A stretch of 64,000 nucleotides of DNA from Paraeggerthella sp964369725 (lineage in GTDB: Bacteria; Actinomycetota; Coriobacteriia; Coriobacteriales; Eggerthellaceae). Positions 17,226 to 26,659 of the stretch are shown here, one piece after another. The notes beneath the pieces were generated by a model. That model searched no databases and was not told the DNA's origin. It saw nothing but the letters and a program-made list of their open reading frames with translations. The stretch lies in NCBI GenBank assembly GCA_964369725.1, contig CAYJGC010000001.1, positions 62,001-126,000 of the forward strand. The letters are read 5' to 3'. Within the stretch, counting starts at the first letter, position 1, and each line of letters starts with the position of its first letter. The position numbers were made by a program, and so were the translations under genes.

Positions 17226-18686
17226 TTACCAATGACAAACAACCACGTCACCCTCTTGAATAAGTGAGTAAAGTTGAGCCGCCTTGTCGGAAGGTAGGTT
17301 CACACAGCCATGGCTTCCCGCACCATCTGCATACAGGGTACCCCCAAAAGCTGCTTGCCAGTCTGCATCATGAAGCCCAATAGCATTACCAACAAACGGC
17401 ATCCAATATTGAACAACGGTTTCATAAATCTGGACACCGTTTTCGTATCCTTTAAGTGTTGAAGGGCTTTGTTTTTGATTCAGCCAATACACGCCTGAAG
17501 GGGTGTCATAGGTGCCATCAGGTTTACCGGAAACAATGTCTGACTCCCAGATAAGCGCACCTGAGTCGTCATATAGGCGTGCATGCTGTTCGGAGAGGTC
17601 GATATCTAGATAGCGGTTGCCCCAGTCTTTGTTGAGCTCTCCCGAATATTCGGTACCATATGACAGGGTGGGGACTTCTACCGTTGAAACGGTACTTGCG
17701 GCTACGGAATCGCGAACTATGGTAAGAAGAGCGGCGCTGTCAATCTCCCATCCATATATACCGCCCGAAACCGTTATCTGCTTTCCGTCACTTCGTGTGT
17801 AAACGCGGGTGTCTCCTACGGTGTTGTTGTTTGTTACTAACGTATTAACCCAGTTGGTAAGTGCTGTTTCGTCAAGAATAGCATTAGCTTCGGCATCGAG
17901 GGTAATCCATCCTGATAGCAAGCTTGCGTCAACTACTCCAATCGGGTAAGCACCCATGGTAAGCGTGAGGTTTGTGGCGAGCCAGGCATTAGCGGTAGAA
18001 ATCGCAGCATTTAGACGCTCGTCAGATTTTTTAATAGTAGGCTGGAGTAGCTGATCTTCGGTAATGGTTGCATTGCGAGAAAGATGAGCAAGCGCTTCTT
18101 CGGCAACTTTTATCACTGCTTCTATGTCAAGAGCGGTGCCTATTGATTCGGGAGTGATGGTGTATGACTTGGTTGCCTCATCATAGCTAAGCGCAGCATT
18201 GGTAGGCGCAATGGCCTCTGTATTAAAGGCCTCAATTGCAGGCGTTATACTTTCGGTAAGCGTCTCTTTTTTAGAGCTTGCAACTAATTTGTCCGAGTAG
18301 TCATGATGTTTGGTGATTTCGAGGGGCCACATCCAAGAATTGGCAGAAGCCAGCATATCATCGACTACTGAAGCCGCATCAATAGTAAGACCTGCTTGTT
18401 CAGGAGTTAATTCGAGCTCAAATTCTTCACCAGAGATATCAAGTGTGTAGTTCGAAATTTTGTCTCCAAGTGCTTCTTCTGCTTCTGAAAAGGTCTTAAA
18501 CGATAGGTTTATGCCGCCTGCTGAAGTGTCGGGAAAAAATCGTTCCGAAAAATAGAGGGCAACTCCCACGTAAACCACTAACAAGAGTGCAGCAAGCGTT
18601 AAAAGCATGATAGACACAACTTTTAAAGGGTTGACCTTGCGATCTTTTGTGGGAGGAATTGGTGGAGAAACAGGAGGGTTGTTCAT
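17226..18686 (-). CDS. L,D-transpeptidase (YkuD) with peptidoglycan-binding domains
   Basis: Makes 3-3 cross-links in peptidoglycan or attaches proteins to it. In the 486-aa product, a proline-rich cytoplasmic tail is followed by one membrane anchor at about 24-48 (VVSIMLLTLAALLLVVYVGV). Two PG_binding_4-type domains cover about 60-320, and a C-terminal YkuD domain has the catalytic motif SHGCVN with C461 and the upstream HDADW (about 440). The start ATG has an AAGGAT ribosome-binding site. It is divergent from rlmH, with a shared 170-bp intergenic region that contains TATAGTATAC-like promoter sequence. Confidence 0.93.
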   Translation of the reverse strand: MNNPPVSPPIPPTKDRKVNPLKVVSIMLLTLAALLLVVYVGVALYFSERFFPDTSAGGINLSFKTFSEAEEALGDKISNYTLDISGEEFELELTPEQAGLTIDAASVVDDMLASANSWMWPLEITKHHDYSDKLVASSKKETLTESITPAIEAFNTEAIAPTNAALSYDEATKSYTITPESIGTALDIEAVIKVAEEALAHLSRNATITEDQLLQPTIKKSDERLNAAISTANAWLATNLTLTMGAYPIGVVDASLLSGWITLDAEANAILDETALTNWVNTLVTNNNTVGDTRVYTRSDGKQITVSGGIYGWEIDSAALLTIVRDSVAASTVSTVEVPTLSYGTEYSGELNKDWGNRYLDIDLSEQHARLYDDSGALIWESDIVSGKPDGTYDTPSGVYWLNQKQSPSTLKGYENGVQIYETVVQYWMPFVGNAIGLHDADWQAAFGGTLYADGAGSHGCVNLPSDKAAQLYSLIQEGDVVVCHW

Positions 18687-18856
18687 GTGGTTATCCTTGC
18701 GTGTTTTTAGTGAGTTAAACCCTGTAAAGGTACTTTATAGTATACGTAGCAAGGCAAAATACGCAACAATTGCCACGAAACGAACCAAATATTGTTACTT
18801 GCTTAGGCAAAGTCGTGTGTTTGTAATATTTTTATAGGTGTCTGGATGGAGAAAGC

Positions 18857-19327
18857 ATGAAATGTAGCATTGTAGCCGTTGGAAAACTTAAAGAAAAATT
18901 TTGGAGTGCTGCGTGCGAAGAGTACCTCAAAAGGCTACAACCCTATATGAAGACTACGGTAAAAGAAGTGGCAGACATTAATCCCGATACCGCGGGGGGT
19001 ATTTCTGCGGCACGTATAAAAGAGGGTGCTGCGATCGTTTCGGCAATTTCGCCGTCAAGTCATGTGGTGTTGTTAGATATAAAAGGAAAGCAACACTCCA
19101 GCGAAATGCTCTCTTCTTATCTTGATGAGTGTGCCCTTTGTGGGAAAAGTGACCTAGCTTTTATTATTGGTGGTTCGGATGGCGTAAGCGATGAGGTGCG
19201 CAGTCGCGCTGACGCAACGCTTTCTTTTGGACCTATTACCCTGCCTCATAATTTGGCGCGCGTGGTTTTGCTTGAGCAGTTGTATCGTGCCCAAAAAATT
19301 TCTCGCGGAGAGCCTTATCATAAATAA
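18857..19327 (+). CDS. rlmH: 23S rRNA pseudouridine-1915 N3-methyltransferase RlmH
   Basis: SPOUT methyltransferase acting on the ribosomal subunit interface. The 156-aa length is exact for the family. Seen are the N-terminal VGKLKEKFW, the SAM-knot stretch FIIGGSDGVSDEV (about 103-115) and the C-terminal LPHNLARVVLLEQLYRAQ followed by the invariant end GEPYHK. The ribosome-binding site is GGAGAAAG. The ~200 bp after it, up to exonuclease III, have no gene; they hold a short tandem GCAGGCTG motif (about 19420-19446). Confidence 0.96.
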   Translation: MKCSIVAVGKLKEKFWSAACEEYLKRLQPYMKTTVKEVADINPDTAGGISAARIKEGAAIVSAISPSSHVVLLDIKGKQHSSEMLSSYLDECALCGKSDLAFIIGGSDGVSDEVRSRADATLSFGPITLPHNLARVVLLEQLYRAQKISRGEPYHK

Positions 19328-19531
19328 GGAAGCAATCTGGTGGTGCGAGTGGGCTACCCGCAGACATCGATGTTTCCTGCTCGCAATTCGCGCGTTACAG
19401 CGACCAGTAAAATTGTGGTGTGAGCAGGCTGCCGCAGGCTGCAGGCTTGTAAGGCGTTTATCAGGTGGTAGTATAGTGCTTGATGGTGTAGAAAGAATAT
19501 CAAATGCACACCCAGTCGAGAAAGGTTGCTT

Positions 19532-20392
19532 ATGCGCTTGATGTCATGGAATGTTAACGGCCTTCGGGCAGTGTTAAAAAAAGATTTTGAGGACATCATT
19601 ACTGCTCTCGATGCAGACGTTGTTTCTCTTCAAGAGACAAAGCTTCAAGAAGGTCAGGCGACTTTGGCCTTTCCGCAGTACTATCAGTATTGGAGCTATG
19701 CAGAAAAAAAGGGCTATTCAGGCACGGCGGTTTTGTGCAAAGAGAAACCTTTGAAGGTTCTTCATGGTTTGGGCTGTTCTGGTTTAGATACTGAAGGGCG
19801 CATTGTCGCACTAGAGTTTGAACGCTTTTGGTTGGTAAATGTCTATACACCGAATGCACAAAACGAGTTAGCGCGTATTGAACATCGCCTCAAATGGGAT
19901 GCAGCTTTTCGTGCCTTTTGTAAAGGTCTTGAACAGGGTGTATTACCCGAAGGGTCGCCCATCCAGCGTAATCCCTTAGGCGAAGGACATGTTGATATTT
20001 CAAGGTTGGAGGTCACCCAAGTTGGTGAAACGGCTTTGCCAAAACCCGTTGTTATGTGTGGGGACTTTAATGTTGCTCATAAAGAAATTGATCTCAAAAA
20101 TCCCGGTCCAAATCGCGGCAAGGCAGGATTTTCAGACGAAGAGCGCTCGTCGTTTGATGCCCTGCTCGATGAGGGGTTTGTTGATACGTTTAGAAAAATT
20201 CACCCGGAAGAAACTGGCGCGTATTCGTGGTGGAGTTATCGTTTTAAGGCGCGAGAGAATAACGCAGGGTGGCGTATAGACTACTTCTTGGTTAGCGTTG
20301 AATTGGCAACCCAGATAAAGGAAGCTTGCATTTGCAGTGATATTTATGGCAGCGACCATTGTCCGGTGGCGCTTGAATTGTCACTTGGTTAA
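19532..20392 (+). CDS. xth: Exodeoxyribonuclease III (AP endonuclease)
   Basis: Base-excision repair enzyme of the exonuclease III / EEP family. From the ATG at 19532 (GAAAGG ribosome-binding site; a TTG at 19526 is less likely) it is 286 aa. The metal and catalytic motifs are MSWNVNGLRAV, LQETKLQ (metal Glu), VYTPNAQ, GDFNVAHKEIDL and the final GSDHCPV. It has an extra ~25-residue segment (EGSPIQRN...VTQVGET, around 145-170) before the GDFN motif compared with E. coli XthA. GDFN with IDLKNP suggests the ExoA subtype. Confidence 0.93.
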   Translation: MRLMSWNVNGLRAVLKKDFEDIITALDADVVSLQETKLQEGQATLAFPQYYQYWSYAEKKGYSGTAVLCKEKPLKVLHGLGCSGLDTEGRIVALEFERFWLVNVYTPNAQNELARIEHRLKWDAAFRAFCKGLEQGVLPEGSPIQRNPLGEGHVDISRLEVTQVGETALPKPVVMCGDFNVAHKEIDLKNPGPNRGKAGFSDEERSSFDALLDEGFVDTFRKIHPEETGAYSWWSYRFKARENNAGWRIDYFLVSVELATQIKEACICSDIYGSDHCPVALELSLG

Positions 20393-20450
20393 GCAGGGGT
20401 CGCAAGCGCGTGATATGATGTTTTCCTGTATAGACGAAAGGCGATAGATT

Positions 20451-21014
20451 GTGGATAGAGAGAAAATCGAACAGGGAGTTCGTCTCATTTTAGAAGGCGT
20501 TGGCGAAGACCCCGCTCGTGAGGGATTGTTGAAAACTCCCGAGCGAGTGGCAAAGATGTACGAAGAGATTTTTGCGGGTCTTACCGAAGACCCCGCCAAG
20601 CACTTTGAAACAACCTTCGACGAACATCATCAAGAGATGATCTTGGTGAGAGATATTCCTTTCTATTCTATGTGTGAGCATCATCTGGCTCCCTTCTTTG
20701 GTCATGCTCACATTGCCTACATTCCAGCAGCTGATGGCCGCATATGTGGCTTATCAAAACTGGCGCGTTTGGTCGATGTGTATGCTAAAAGACCTCAGGT
20801 GCAAGAACGTTTGACCTCGCAAATTGCCGATACCCTTATAGAACAGCTTGCTCCGCAGGGTGCGATTGTGATTCTTGAGGCCGAGCATATGTGTATGAGC
20901 ATGCGCGGCGTAAAAAAACCTGGAAGCAAAACCACAACCAGTGCGGTACGAGGAACTTTTGCGCGCAAGCAGGCAACACGCGCCGAAGCGCTTTCGCTCA
21001 TTTTTGGACGGTAA
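20451..21014 (+). CDS. folE: GTP cyclohydrolase I
   Basis: First step of tetrahydrofolate synthesis: GTP to 7,8-dihydroneopterin triphosphate. The product is 187 aa, type IA. It shows REGLLKTPERVAKMYEEI, the zinc motif SMCEHHLAPF with C75 and H78, GLSKLARLVD, and EAEHMCMSMRGV with the second zinc Cys, ending SAVRGTF. The GTG start is preceded by a GAAAGG site. It is close to but not obviously coupled with exonuclease III. Confidence 0.96.
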   Translation: MDREKIEQGVRLILEGVGEDPAREGLLKTPERVAKMYEEIFAGLTEDPAKHFETTFDEHHQEMILVRDIPFYSMCEHHLAPFFGHAHIAYIPAADGRICGLSKLARLVDVYAKRPQVQERLTSQIADTLIEQLAPQGAIVILEAEHMCMSMRGVKKPGSKTTTSAVRGTFARKQATRAEALSLIFGR

Positions 21015-21119
21015 GCGTGTTGCCACGCTATATTGGTGGCTTTAGTGAAAAGTATCATCAATAACAAGACTATTAAGTATCATGATAAAAATTGGAAATA
21101 ATGCGAAAGGACTTTAAGC

Positions 21120-21389
21120 ATGAAGTGTGTAATATCTGTTTTAGGCAAGGATAGAAGTGGAATCGTTGCCAAGGTTGCTACCGTGCTCGCGCAATGTGGA
21201 GCTAATATTGACGACATTAGTCAGACTATTCTTGAAGACATTTTCTCAATGACTATGCTTACCACGCTTGACCCTGAAACAGCGCCTTTTAATGAGGTTC
21301 AGGAAAGGCTTGGCGCAGCTGGAGAAGAGCTTGGTGTTCAGATTATTATTCAACGTGAAGATGTTTTTCAGTATATGTACAAAATATAA
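21120..21389 (+). CDS. ACT-domain protein (UPF0237 type)
   Basis: An 89-aa single ACT domain; such small proteins are presumed amino acid sensors of unknown target. The start MKCVISVLGKDRSGIVAKVATVLAQCGANIDDISQT is the usual signature of the UPF0237/Gly-cleavage-repressor-like group. The ribosome-binding site is GAAAGGAC. Upstream, AAGTATCAT occurs twice (21050 and 21075), exactly 25 bp apart. A -10 for the menaquinone cluster overlaps its stop codon. Confidence 0.9.
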   Translation: MKCVISVLGKDRSGIVAKVATVLAQCGANIDDISQTILEDIFSMTMLTTLDPETAPFNEVQERLGAAGEELGVQIIIQREDVFQYMYKI

Positions 21390-21390
21390 T
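21385..21390 (+). promoter_or_regulatory. Possible -10 of the menFDH operon
   Basis: TATAAT overlaps the stop codon of the ACT-domain gene, 44 bp before menF. The best -35 at 17 bp spacing (TGTTTT, 21362) is weak. Confidence 0.35.
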
Positions 21391-21433
21391 ATAAGCTTGC
21401 TGAGTATATGGGTTGCCATAGGTGGGAGATGAG

Positions 21434-22696
21434 ATGACGAAAATTCACTCCTATACAAAACATATTTCTGCAGACATCGTTGATGCATTTTGCGAATTGC
21501 AAGAAAACTATACCGACCAATTTGTGTATTACCGAAAAGATAGACCTGTTCGCTATATGGGTCTTGGGCGCTGCATAGCCCTGAGGTCTCTTTCTGACAT
21601 CGATTGCTCCCTTGAGGGCGAGGCAACTACTCAACCGATATTCTTCTCTTTTAACCGCTTTGATGCCGAGAACCCTCAGCCTGCAGACGAGTTGTTTGAA
21701 GCGTTTCCACGCCTGCGCTACATGCTTCCAGAAATTGTTCTCATTCAATCAAGCGAAGGAACATTTTTGCAGGTAAATTCCTTAGGTGTTGTGCGTAAGG
21801 AACGGGCAGCTCGTTTTGAAAAGCTGATAGCTCGAGCACGTCCCCGCAAGCGTTCTACTATTCCTTTTCAGGTTGTCTCTGATTCGCGTGATCAGTGGCG
21901 CAAAGACGTGGACCAAGCGCTGAGTGCTATAGAAGAGGGTTCCCTGGATAAGGTTGTGTTGTCGCGTCGGTGCAGGGTGTTGGCGGATCGCTCTTTTTCT
22001 TCAAAAGAGTTGCTGGTAAATCTTATTGATGGGTCTTCCCCGGGGACGGTTTTGCTTTATCGTTATGCGGACGTATTTTTTTGTGGCTGCACTCCTGAGC
22101 TCTTGGTCAGGAAATGCGGAACTAAAGTTGAAAGCATGTGTCTAGCAGGTACTGGTCCGAAGGGCGTGACGCAGCAAGAAAACGATGCCTTAGCACAGGA
22201 GCTTTATAACGACAAAAAGAATAGAGACGAACACAATCATGTGGTGGACTATATTCGCAGTGTTTTTCAACGGGTTTGTCATGGCGTTGAAGTTCCTTAT
22301 GAGCCAAGCGTTTTATCGTTGACGCATATGCAGCATTTATACACGCCTGCACATGCTTTTGTTTTGGCGGGTATGGATTTGTGGACGTTGGCTAATTCGT
22401 TGCACCCAACGCCTGCTGTGTCGGGTGCACCTGTGGGCGAAGCTTTAATGTTGATACGCCGTATAGAGGCCTATAGCCGGGGATATTTTGCGGGTGCATG
22501 TGGTTTTGTGGATGCAGCTGGAGATGGAGAGTTTTCGGTCGCTTTGCGGTCCGGCGTCTTTGATGGGGAAACTGGTTGGATCTATGCTGGGTGCGGTATT
22601 GTGCCCGGAAGCATTGCTCATGACGAGTACGACGAAATTAGTACCAAGATGAAAACTATTCTTTCAGCCTTTGAAGGTGATGAGTTTGGCGAGTAA
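21434..22696 (+). CDS. menF: Isochorismate synthase MenF
   Basis: Chorismate to isochorismate, the entry step of menaquinone synthesis. The ATG at 21434 has a GGGAG site; a GTG at 21422 is less likely. In the 420-aa product the chorismate-binding fold occupies the C-terminal 280 residues. KVVLSRRCRV carries the general-base Lys, followed by LAGTGPKGV, KNRDEHNHVVDYI, the HPTPAVSGAPVGEAL loop, and the Mg site in YAGCGIVPGS. The position next to menD makes menaquinone rather than siderophore or salicylate synthesis the likely role. The 3' end overlaps menD. Confidence 0.93.
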   Translation: MTKIHSYTKHISADIVDAFCELQENYTDQFVYYRKDRPVRYMGLGRCIALRSLSDIDCSLEGEATTQPIFFSFNRFDAENPQPADELFEAFPRLRYMLPEIVLIQSSEGTFLQVNSLGVVRKERAARFEKLIARARPRKRSTIPFQVVSDSRDQWRKDVDQALSAIEEGSLDKVVLSRRCRVLADRSFSSKELLVNLIDGSSPGTVLLYRYADVFFCGCTPELLVRKCGTKVESMCLAGTGPKGVTQQENDALAQELYNDKKNRDEHNHVVDYIRSVFQRVCHGVEVPYEPSVLSLTHMQHLYTPAHAFVLAGMDLWTLANSLHPTPAVSGAPVGEALMLIRRIEAYSRGYFAGACGFVDAAGDGEFSVALRSGVFDGETGWIYAGCGIVPGSIAHDEYDEISTKMKTILSAFEGDEFGE

Positions 22697-24500
22697 AGTA
22701 GCCACAGCGCGATTTGTAGGCGCATTTTTTGATGAGTTTGTGCGGTGGGGCGTAAGAGATGTAGTCATTAGCCCCGGCTCGCGTTCTACACCCCTTGCTA
22801 TGGTGGCGTATGAGATGTCTCGACGCAATCCTCAACAGTTGAGAATTTTTGTTGATGTTGATGAGCGCGGTGCTGCATTTTTCGCGCTTGGAATTGCAAA
22901 AGCAAGTGGCCGTCCTGTGGCGGTAATCTGCACTTCCGGTACGGCTGTTGCCAACTATTATCCTGCTGTTCTTGAGGCTGAAGCCTCTCGTGTAGGGTTG
23001 ATTGTTCTTTCAGGGGATAGACCTGCAACTCTTCAAGGGTGTGGTGCACCTCAGACGTGTGACCAGCTTCACTTGTTTGGAAGTCACGTGCGCTCTTTTC
23101 GCCAGATGCCCCTCCCTTCTGAAGACAGCAAATCTCTTCTGTTTGCCCGTCAGGCTGCGAGAGAAAGCGTCATTGCCGCAGGAGCTGAAAGCGCTTCGCT
23201 TCCCCCAGAGGCTTTGATCGCAGGGTTTTCTTTGGGTGGACCGGTGCAGGTTAATTTTCCTTTTGAAGAACCGCTAACTCCTGATATTACTTTGTTAGAT
23301 TTATTTGAAGGCGCAAAAAGCCCTTCTTTTTCGTTCACGCAAATGCAAAAACAGACATCTCTTTCGTCTGGGATGATTGAGGAGCTAAAAGAATTATTCC
23401 AAGCTGCGCGTGTTTTGATTTTGGCTGGTGAAGGCACGTGCTTAAGCAAAAATGAAGCACGGTTACTGATAGAATGGGCACAAGGTTGCGATATACCTGT
23501 TTTTGCAGACGTGCTTTCAGGGTTGCGTGGCTTTGCGGGTTCATCCATCGTAGATTCGTATGACACGGTTATAGAAAAAGGTGGATTAGTTTCTGAAGGA
23601 TTGCAGCCTTCCGTGGTTGTGCGGTTTGGGCAATATCCTGTTTCTAAAAAAGTAAGTCAATTAATTGAGCGTATTAGGCCACTTCAAATTGTAGTTGACC
23701 CTTATGAAACAAGAGACTTTACTGCCAGTACTCATATATTTGTGCGCTGCTGTTCGCATGAGTTTGTTGCAAGTTTTGGCGGGACTTTGGAATTTGACGA
23801 AGAGCGCGCTATCTTTGCAACGAGATGGCAAAAGCTTAATGAGGCTGCCCGGTTGCGTATTGAGGCGGGTAAGGTGGAACCTGCAAACGATTTTGAGGGC
23901 TCGTTTGTCTCTCGAATGATTGATTGTATGCCAGAAGGCTCCAGTTTGTTTGTTGCAAATTCGATGAGCGTGCGCGCGCTTGATACGTTTTTAACAGCAG
24001 GAAAACAGGTACGCGTGTTTTGTAATCGCGGACTTAATGGGATAGATGGAACGCTATCGACTGCTTTAGGGGTTGCTCAGTCGTTTAAGCAGACTACGTT
24101 TCTTGCGGGCGATTTAACGCTTCTTCACGACATAAATGCTCTTGCATTACAAAGGGAGCTGAGGATACAAAAAAAGACGGTTCAAGCTGTTGAGCCAGAA
24201 GCTGTGATTCCAAGTATAGTAATTGTTTTACTTAATAATAATGGCGGGGCAATTTTTGATATGTTGCCTCAAAAGTCTTCTGAAGATTATTTTGAACGAT
24301 TGTTCCTTACCCCCCAGGACGTAAATTTTGAAGCGGCAGCGCATACCTTTGCCGTTCCTTATGCAAGGGCTGAAACGCTTGATTGCTTTGAAAAAATCTA
24401 TCGGGAGTTTTTGGAGACCCCAGGAATTACCCTTTTGGAAATCCCCGTTCCTCTCCAAGGAATAAAAGAGCGTTACGCGCCATTTTGGAGTCTTGCGTGA
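22680..24500 (+). CDS. menD: SEPHCHC synthase MenD
   Basis: ThDP-dependent enzyme that adds the 2-oxoglutarate-derived succinyl semialdehyde to isochorismate. The product is about 606 aa. N-terminal VISPGSRSTPLAM, VAVICTSGTAVANYYPAVLEA and LSGDRPATLQGCGAPQTCDQ are diagnostic. NSMSVRALDTF, NRGLNGIDGT, GDLTLLHD (ThDP/Mg) and LNNNGGAIFDMLPQ follow in the C-terminal part. It overlaps menF by 17 bp. The exact start is uncertain: TTG at 22671, ATG at 22680 or TTG at 22686 are possible. The stop shares bases with the GTG start of menH. Confidence 0.94.
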   Translation: MSLASKVATARFVGAFFDEFVRWGVRDVVISPGSRSTPLAMVAYEMSRRNPQQLRIFVDVDERGAAFFALGIAKASGRPVAVICTSGTAVANYYPAVLEAEASRVGLIVLSGDRPATLQGCGAPQTCDQLHLFGSHVRSFRQMPLPSEDSKSLLFARQAARESVIAAGAESASLPPEALIAGFSLGGPVQVNFPFEEPLTPDITLLDLFEGAKSPSFSFTQMQKQTSLSSGMIEELKELFQAARVLILAGEGTCLSKNEARLLIEWAQGCDIPVFADVLSGLRGFAGSSIVDSYDTVIEKGGLVSEGLQPSVVVRFGQYPVSKKVSQLIERIRPLQIVVDPYETRDFTASTHIFVRCCSHEFVASFGGTLEFDEERAIFATRWQKLNEAARLRIEAGKVEPANDFEGSFVSRMIDCMPEGSSLFVANSMSVRALDTFLTAGKQVRVFCNRGLNGIDGTLSTALGVAQSFKQTTFLAGDLTLLHDINALALQRELRIQKKTVQAVEPEAVIPSIVIVLLNNNGGAIFDMLPQKSSEDYFERLFLTPQDVNFEAAAHTFAVPYARAETLDCFEKIYREFLETPGITLLEIPVPLQGIKERYAPFWSLA

Positions 24501-25543
24501 GTGATTGCAACGTAGAGAGATCTCTCCAAAGCCCCGTCGTGGCTCCCTTAGAAATTTCTCTCCTAGAAAAAGAAAACACCAAGCCGACCACCGAAAGCGT
24601 TTCACGTGAAACACGTGAAACGAGTGAAGATGTTTTCGTGCATCAGGTTCGTACAACAGAAGAAAAATTTCTGTTTCGCGGAGTGCGGTATAGCGTACGA
24701 AAATGGGAGCCTGTCTGCAGAAAGAAAAAAGTGCCGCTCATTCCCTGCGTCTTGTTGCATGGGTTTGCGCAGAGTGTTGATTCGTGGAATGGCGTTGCAG
24801 GTAAGCTTTCCGCTCAAAGAGTTGTTTGGGCCTTAGATTTGGTAGGACACGGTTCTTCAGATGCACCGGAAGGCTTTGATTCCTATACGCTTGAAAGTCA
24901 GGGAGACTGTTTGCGCGCGTTTTTGGCATACGTCAAAGAAAAAGAAAAACAAACTCCCGCCGTGTTGGGTTATTCAATGGGTGGGCGCGTTGCCCTGCAA
25001 GCACTTGTTTCAAGCCCTCAAGACTTTTCGCACCTCGCTTCAACGTTAATGCTCGAAGGAGTTGGGTTGGGAAGCAAAAATGATGCGGAGCGCCTTGCTG
25101 CTCAAGAACGCGATTTAGCAAATGCAATCAAGCTGAGAACAGGGGGATTGTCAGCATTTATGGATGCCTGGGAAAAAATACCGTTGTTTAAAACGCAACT
25201 TGAGCTATCAGAAGACGTGAGAAAAGAAGTCCGGCTGGGTCGTATGAAAAATGACCCCGAAGTGCTTGCGCGTATGTTTGAGCTATCGGGGCAGCATGTG
25301 ATGCCACCGTATGATAGAGTGGTTGAGGCGTTAAATGTATTGCATCGTAAAGGTAGAGAGATCTCTTTCATTGTTGGAGAGCGCGATATAAAATATTTCA
25401 AATACGCCCAACAGTTGGCGAAGGATACGTCAGTCTGCATAAGAGCAATTAACGGTACTGGACACAATGCTCATCTGGAGCGTCCGAACGAATTTGTAGA
25501 AAGAGTGCAAGAAGCTCTTTTGTTATCACAAGCAAGAATATAG
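24497..25543 (+). CDS. menH: SHCHC synthase MenH (alpha/beta hydrolase)
   Basis: Eliminates pyruvate from SEPHCHC. The likely start is the GTG at 24497, overlapping the menD TGA (348 aa). Residues 1-75 are a non-conserved, charged extension that holds a parS box (near residues 34-39). The hydrolase core has LLHGFAQSVDSW (oxyanion), LDLVGHGSSDAP and the nucleophile motif GYSMGGRVAL that is typical of MenH, with a final His in GTGHNAHLERP. It is longer than the ~270-aa norm because of the N-terminal extension. About 240 bp without a gene follow before menB. Confidence 0.88.
   Translation: MSDCNVERSLQSPVVAPLEISLLEKENTKPTTESVSRETRETSEDVFVHQVRTTEEKFLFRGVRYSVRKWEPVCRKKKVPLIPCVLLHGFAQSVDSWNGVAGKLSAQRVVWALDLVGHGSSDAPEGFDSYTLESQGDCLRAFLAYVKEKEKQTPAVLGYSMGGRVALQALVSSPQDFSHLASTLMLEGVGLGSKNDAERLAAQERDLANAIKLRTGGLSAFMDAWEKIPLFKTQLELSEDVRKEVRLGRMKNDPEVLARMFELSGQHVMPPYDRVVEALNVLHRKGREISFIVGERDIKYFKYAQQLAKDTSVCIRAINGTGHNAHLERPNEFVERVQEALLLSQARI
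24598..24613. promoter_or_regulatory. parS centromere site 3 (inside menH)
   Basis: CGTTTCACGTGAAACA has 15 of 16 matches to the consensus; only the first base differs. The right arm is immediately followed by a second CACGTGAAAC (24612-24621), giving an overlapping extra half-site. It encodes Val-Ser-Arg-Glu-Thr, as site 2 does. Confidence 0.85.
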
Positions 25544-25782
25544 ATTAAGTTTACGAATGGCTGTGTTGGCATGAGCTTACGAAAAGGGTAAAAAGCTCTG
25601 TTGTTCTCGCAGCAAAGAACATAGCTCAAGAGACTCCGCTCATCGTTTTTTCTTGAATTCTTGTTTGATGGTATGCCTACGGGGGTTTTGTCGCGGTATG
25701 ATGACCTAAACTTTTTTGTCTATACAATTTGGAATAGCACCATCGCAACAGTACTTCACATTAAGGATTTTGGAGGACATTT

Positions 25783-26622
25783 ATGACCGATTTCTCTTGG
25801 AAAATTGGGAAAGAATACCGTGAAATTATCTATGAAACTTGTAACGGAGTTGCAAAAATAACAATCAACAGGCCAGAGCGCCGCAACGCATTTACTCCCC
25901 TCACCGTCAATGAAATGTACGATGCATTTTCAGTGGCGCGTGAAGATGAATCGGTGGGAGTCATCATTTTAACGGGTGCCAACCATGGTGGACGCCATGA
26001 AGATGAGGCTTTTTGCTCAGGAGGAGACCAGAAAATTCGTGGCAACGGTGGGTATGTAGGAGAAGATAGCATTCCGCGGTTAAACGTGCTTGACCTGCAA
26101 AGACTCATTCGTGTTGTCCCTAAACCCGTGATTGCCATGGTTAACGGCTATGCAATCGGCGGAGGTCACGTTCTCCATATTCTTTGCGATCTTTCAATTG
26201 CTGCAGACACGGCAAAATTTGGGCAGACTGGACCAAAAGTTGGAAGTTTTGATGCGGGGTATGGCGCGGGTTATTTGGCAAATATTATTGGTCAAAAAAA
26301 GGCGCGTGAAATTTGGTACCTATGTAGGCAGTATTCTGCGACTCAGGCGCTTGAAATGGGTTTGGTAAACGAAGTGGTTCCTTTTGATGACCTAGAAAAG
26401 ACCTGTATGCAATGGGCTCAAGAAATGCTGCAGTTCTCCCCTACAGCATTGCGTTTTATGAAGGCGTCGTTTAATGCAGCTACTGACGGTCTTGCAGGAA
26501 TTCAGCAACTTGCCGGAGATGCCACGTTGTTGTATTACACGACCGACGAGGCAAAAGAGGGTCGCGACGCTTTTAAAGAACATCGCGCTCCTGATTTCAC
26601 TCAATTTCCTAAATTTCCCTAG
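25783..26622 (+). CDS. menB: 1,4-dihydroxy-2-naphthoyl-CoA synthase MenB
   Basis: Crotonase-fold enzyme that closes the naphthoquinone ring from OSB-CoA. At 279 aa it has ITINRPERRNAFTPLTVNEM, CSGGDQKIRG (the MenB-specific CSGGDQ), the oxyanion stretch GYAIGGGHVLH, and QTGPKVGSFDAGYG with the catalytic Asp. The ribosome-binding site is GGAGG. It is separated by 240 bp from menH and 37 bp from the menE/C fusion, so menB-menE/C may be a second transcript of the pathway. Confidence 0.95.
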   Translation: MTDFSWKIGKEYREIIYETCNGVAKITINRPERRNAFTPLTVNEMYDAFSVAREDESVGVIILTGANHGGRHEDEAFCSGGDQKIRGNGGYVGEDSIPRLNVLDLQRLIRVVPKPVIAMVNGYAIGGGHVLHILCDLSIAADTAKFGQTGPKVGSFDAGYGAGYLANIIGQKKAREIWYLCRQYSATQALEMGLVNEVVPFDDLEKTCMQWAQEMLQFSPTALRFMKASFNAATDGLAGIQQLAGDATLLYYTTDEAKEGRDAFKEHRAPDFTQFPKFP

Positions 26623-26659
26623 GTCTGTACAGATTAAGAGAGGGCAGTAGGGTGTAATC

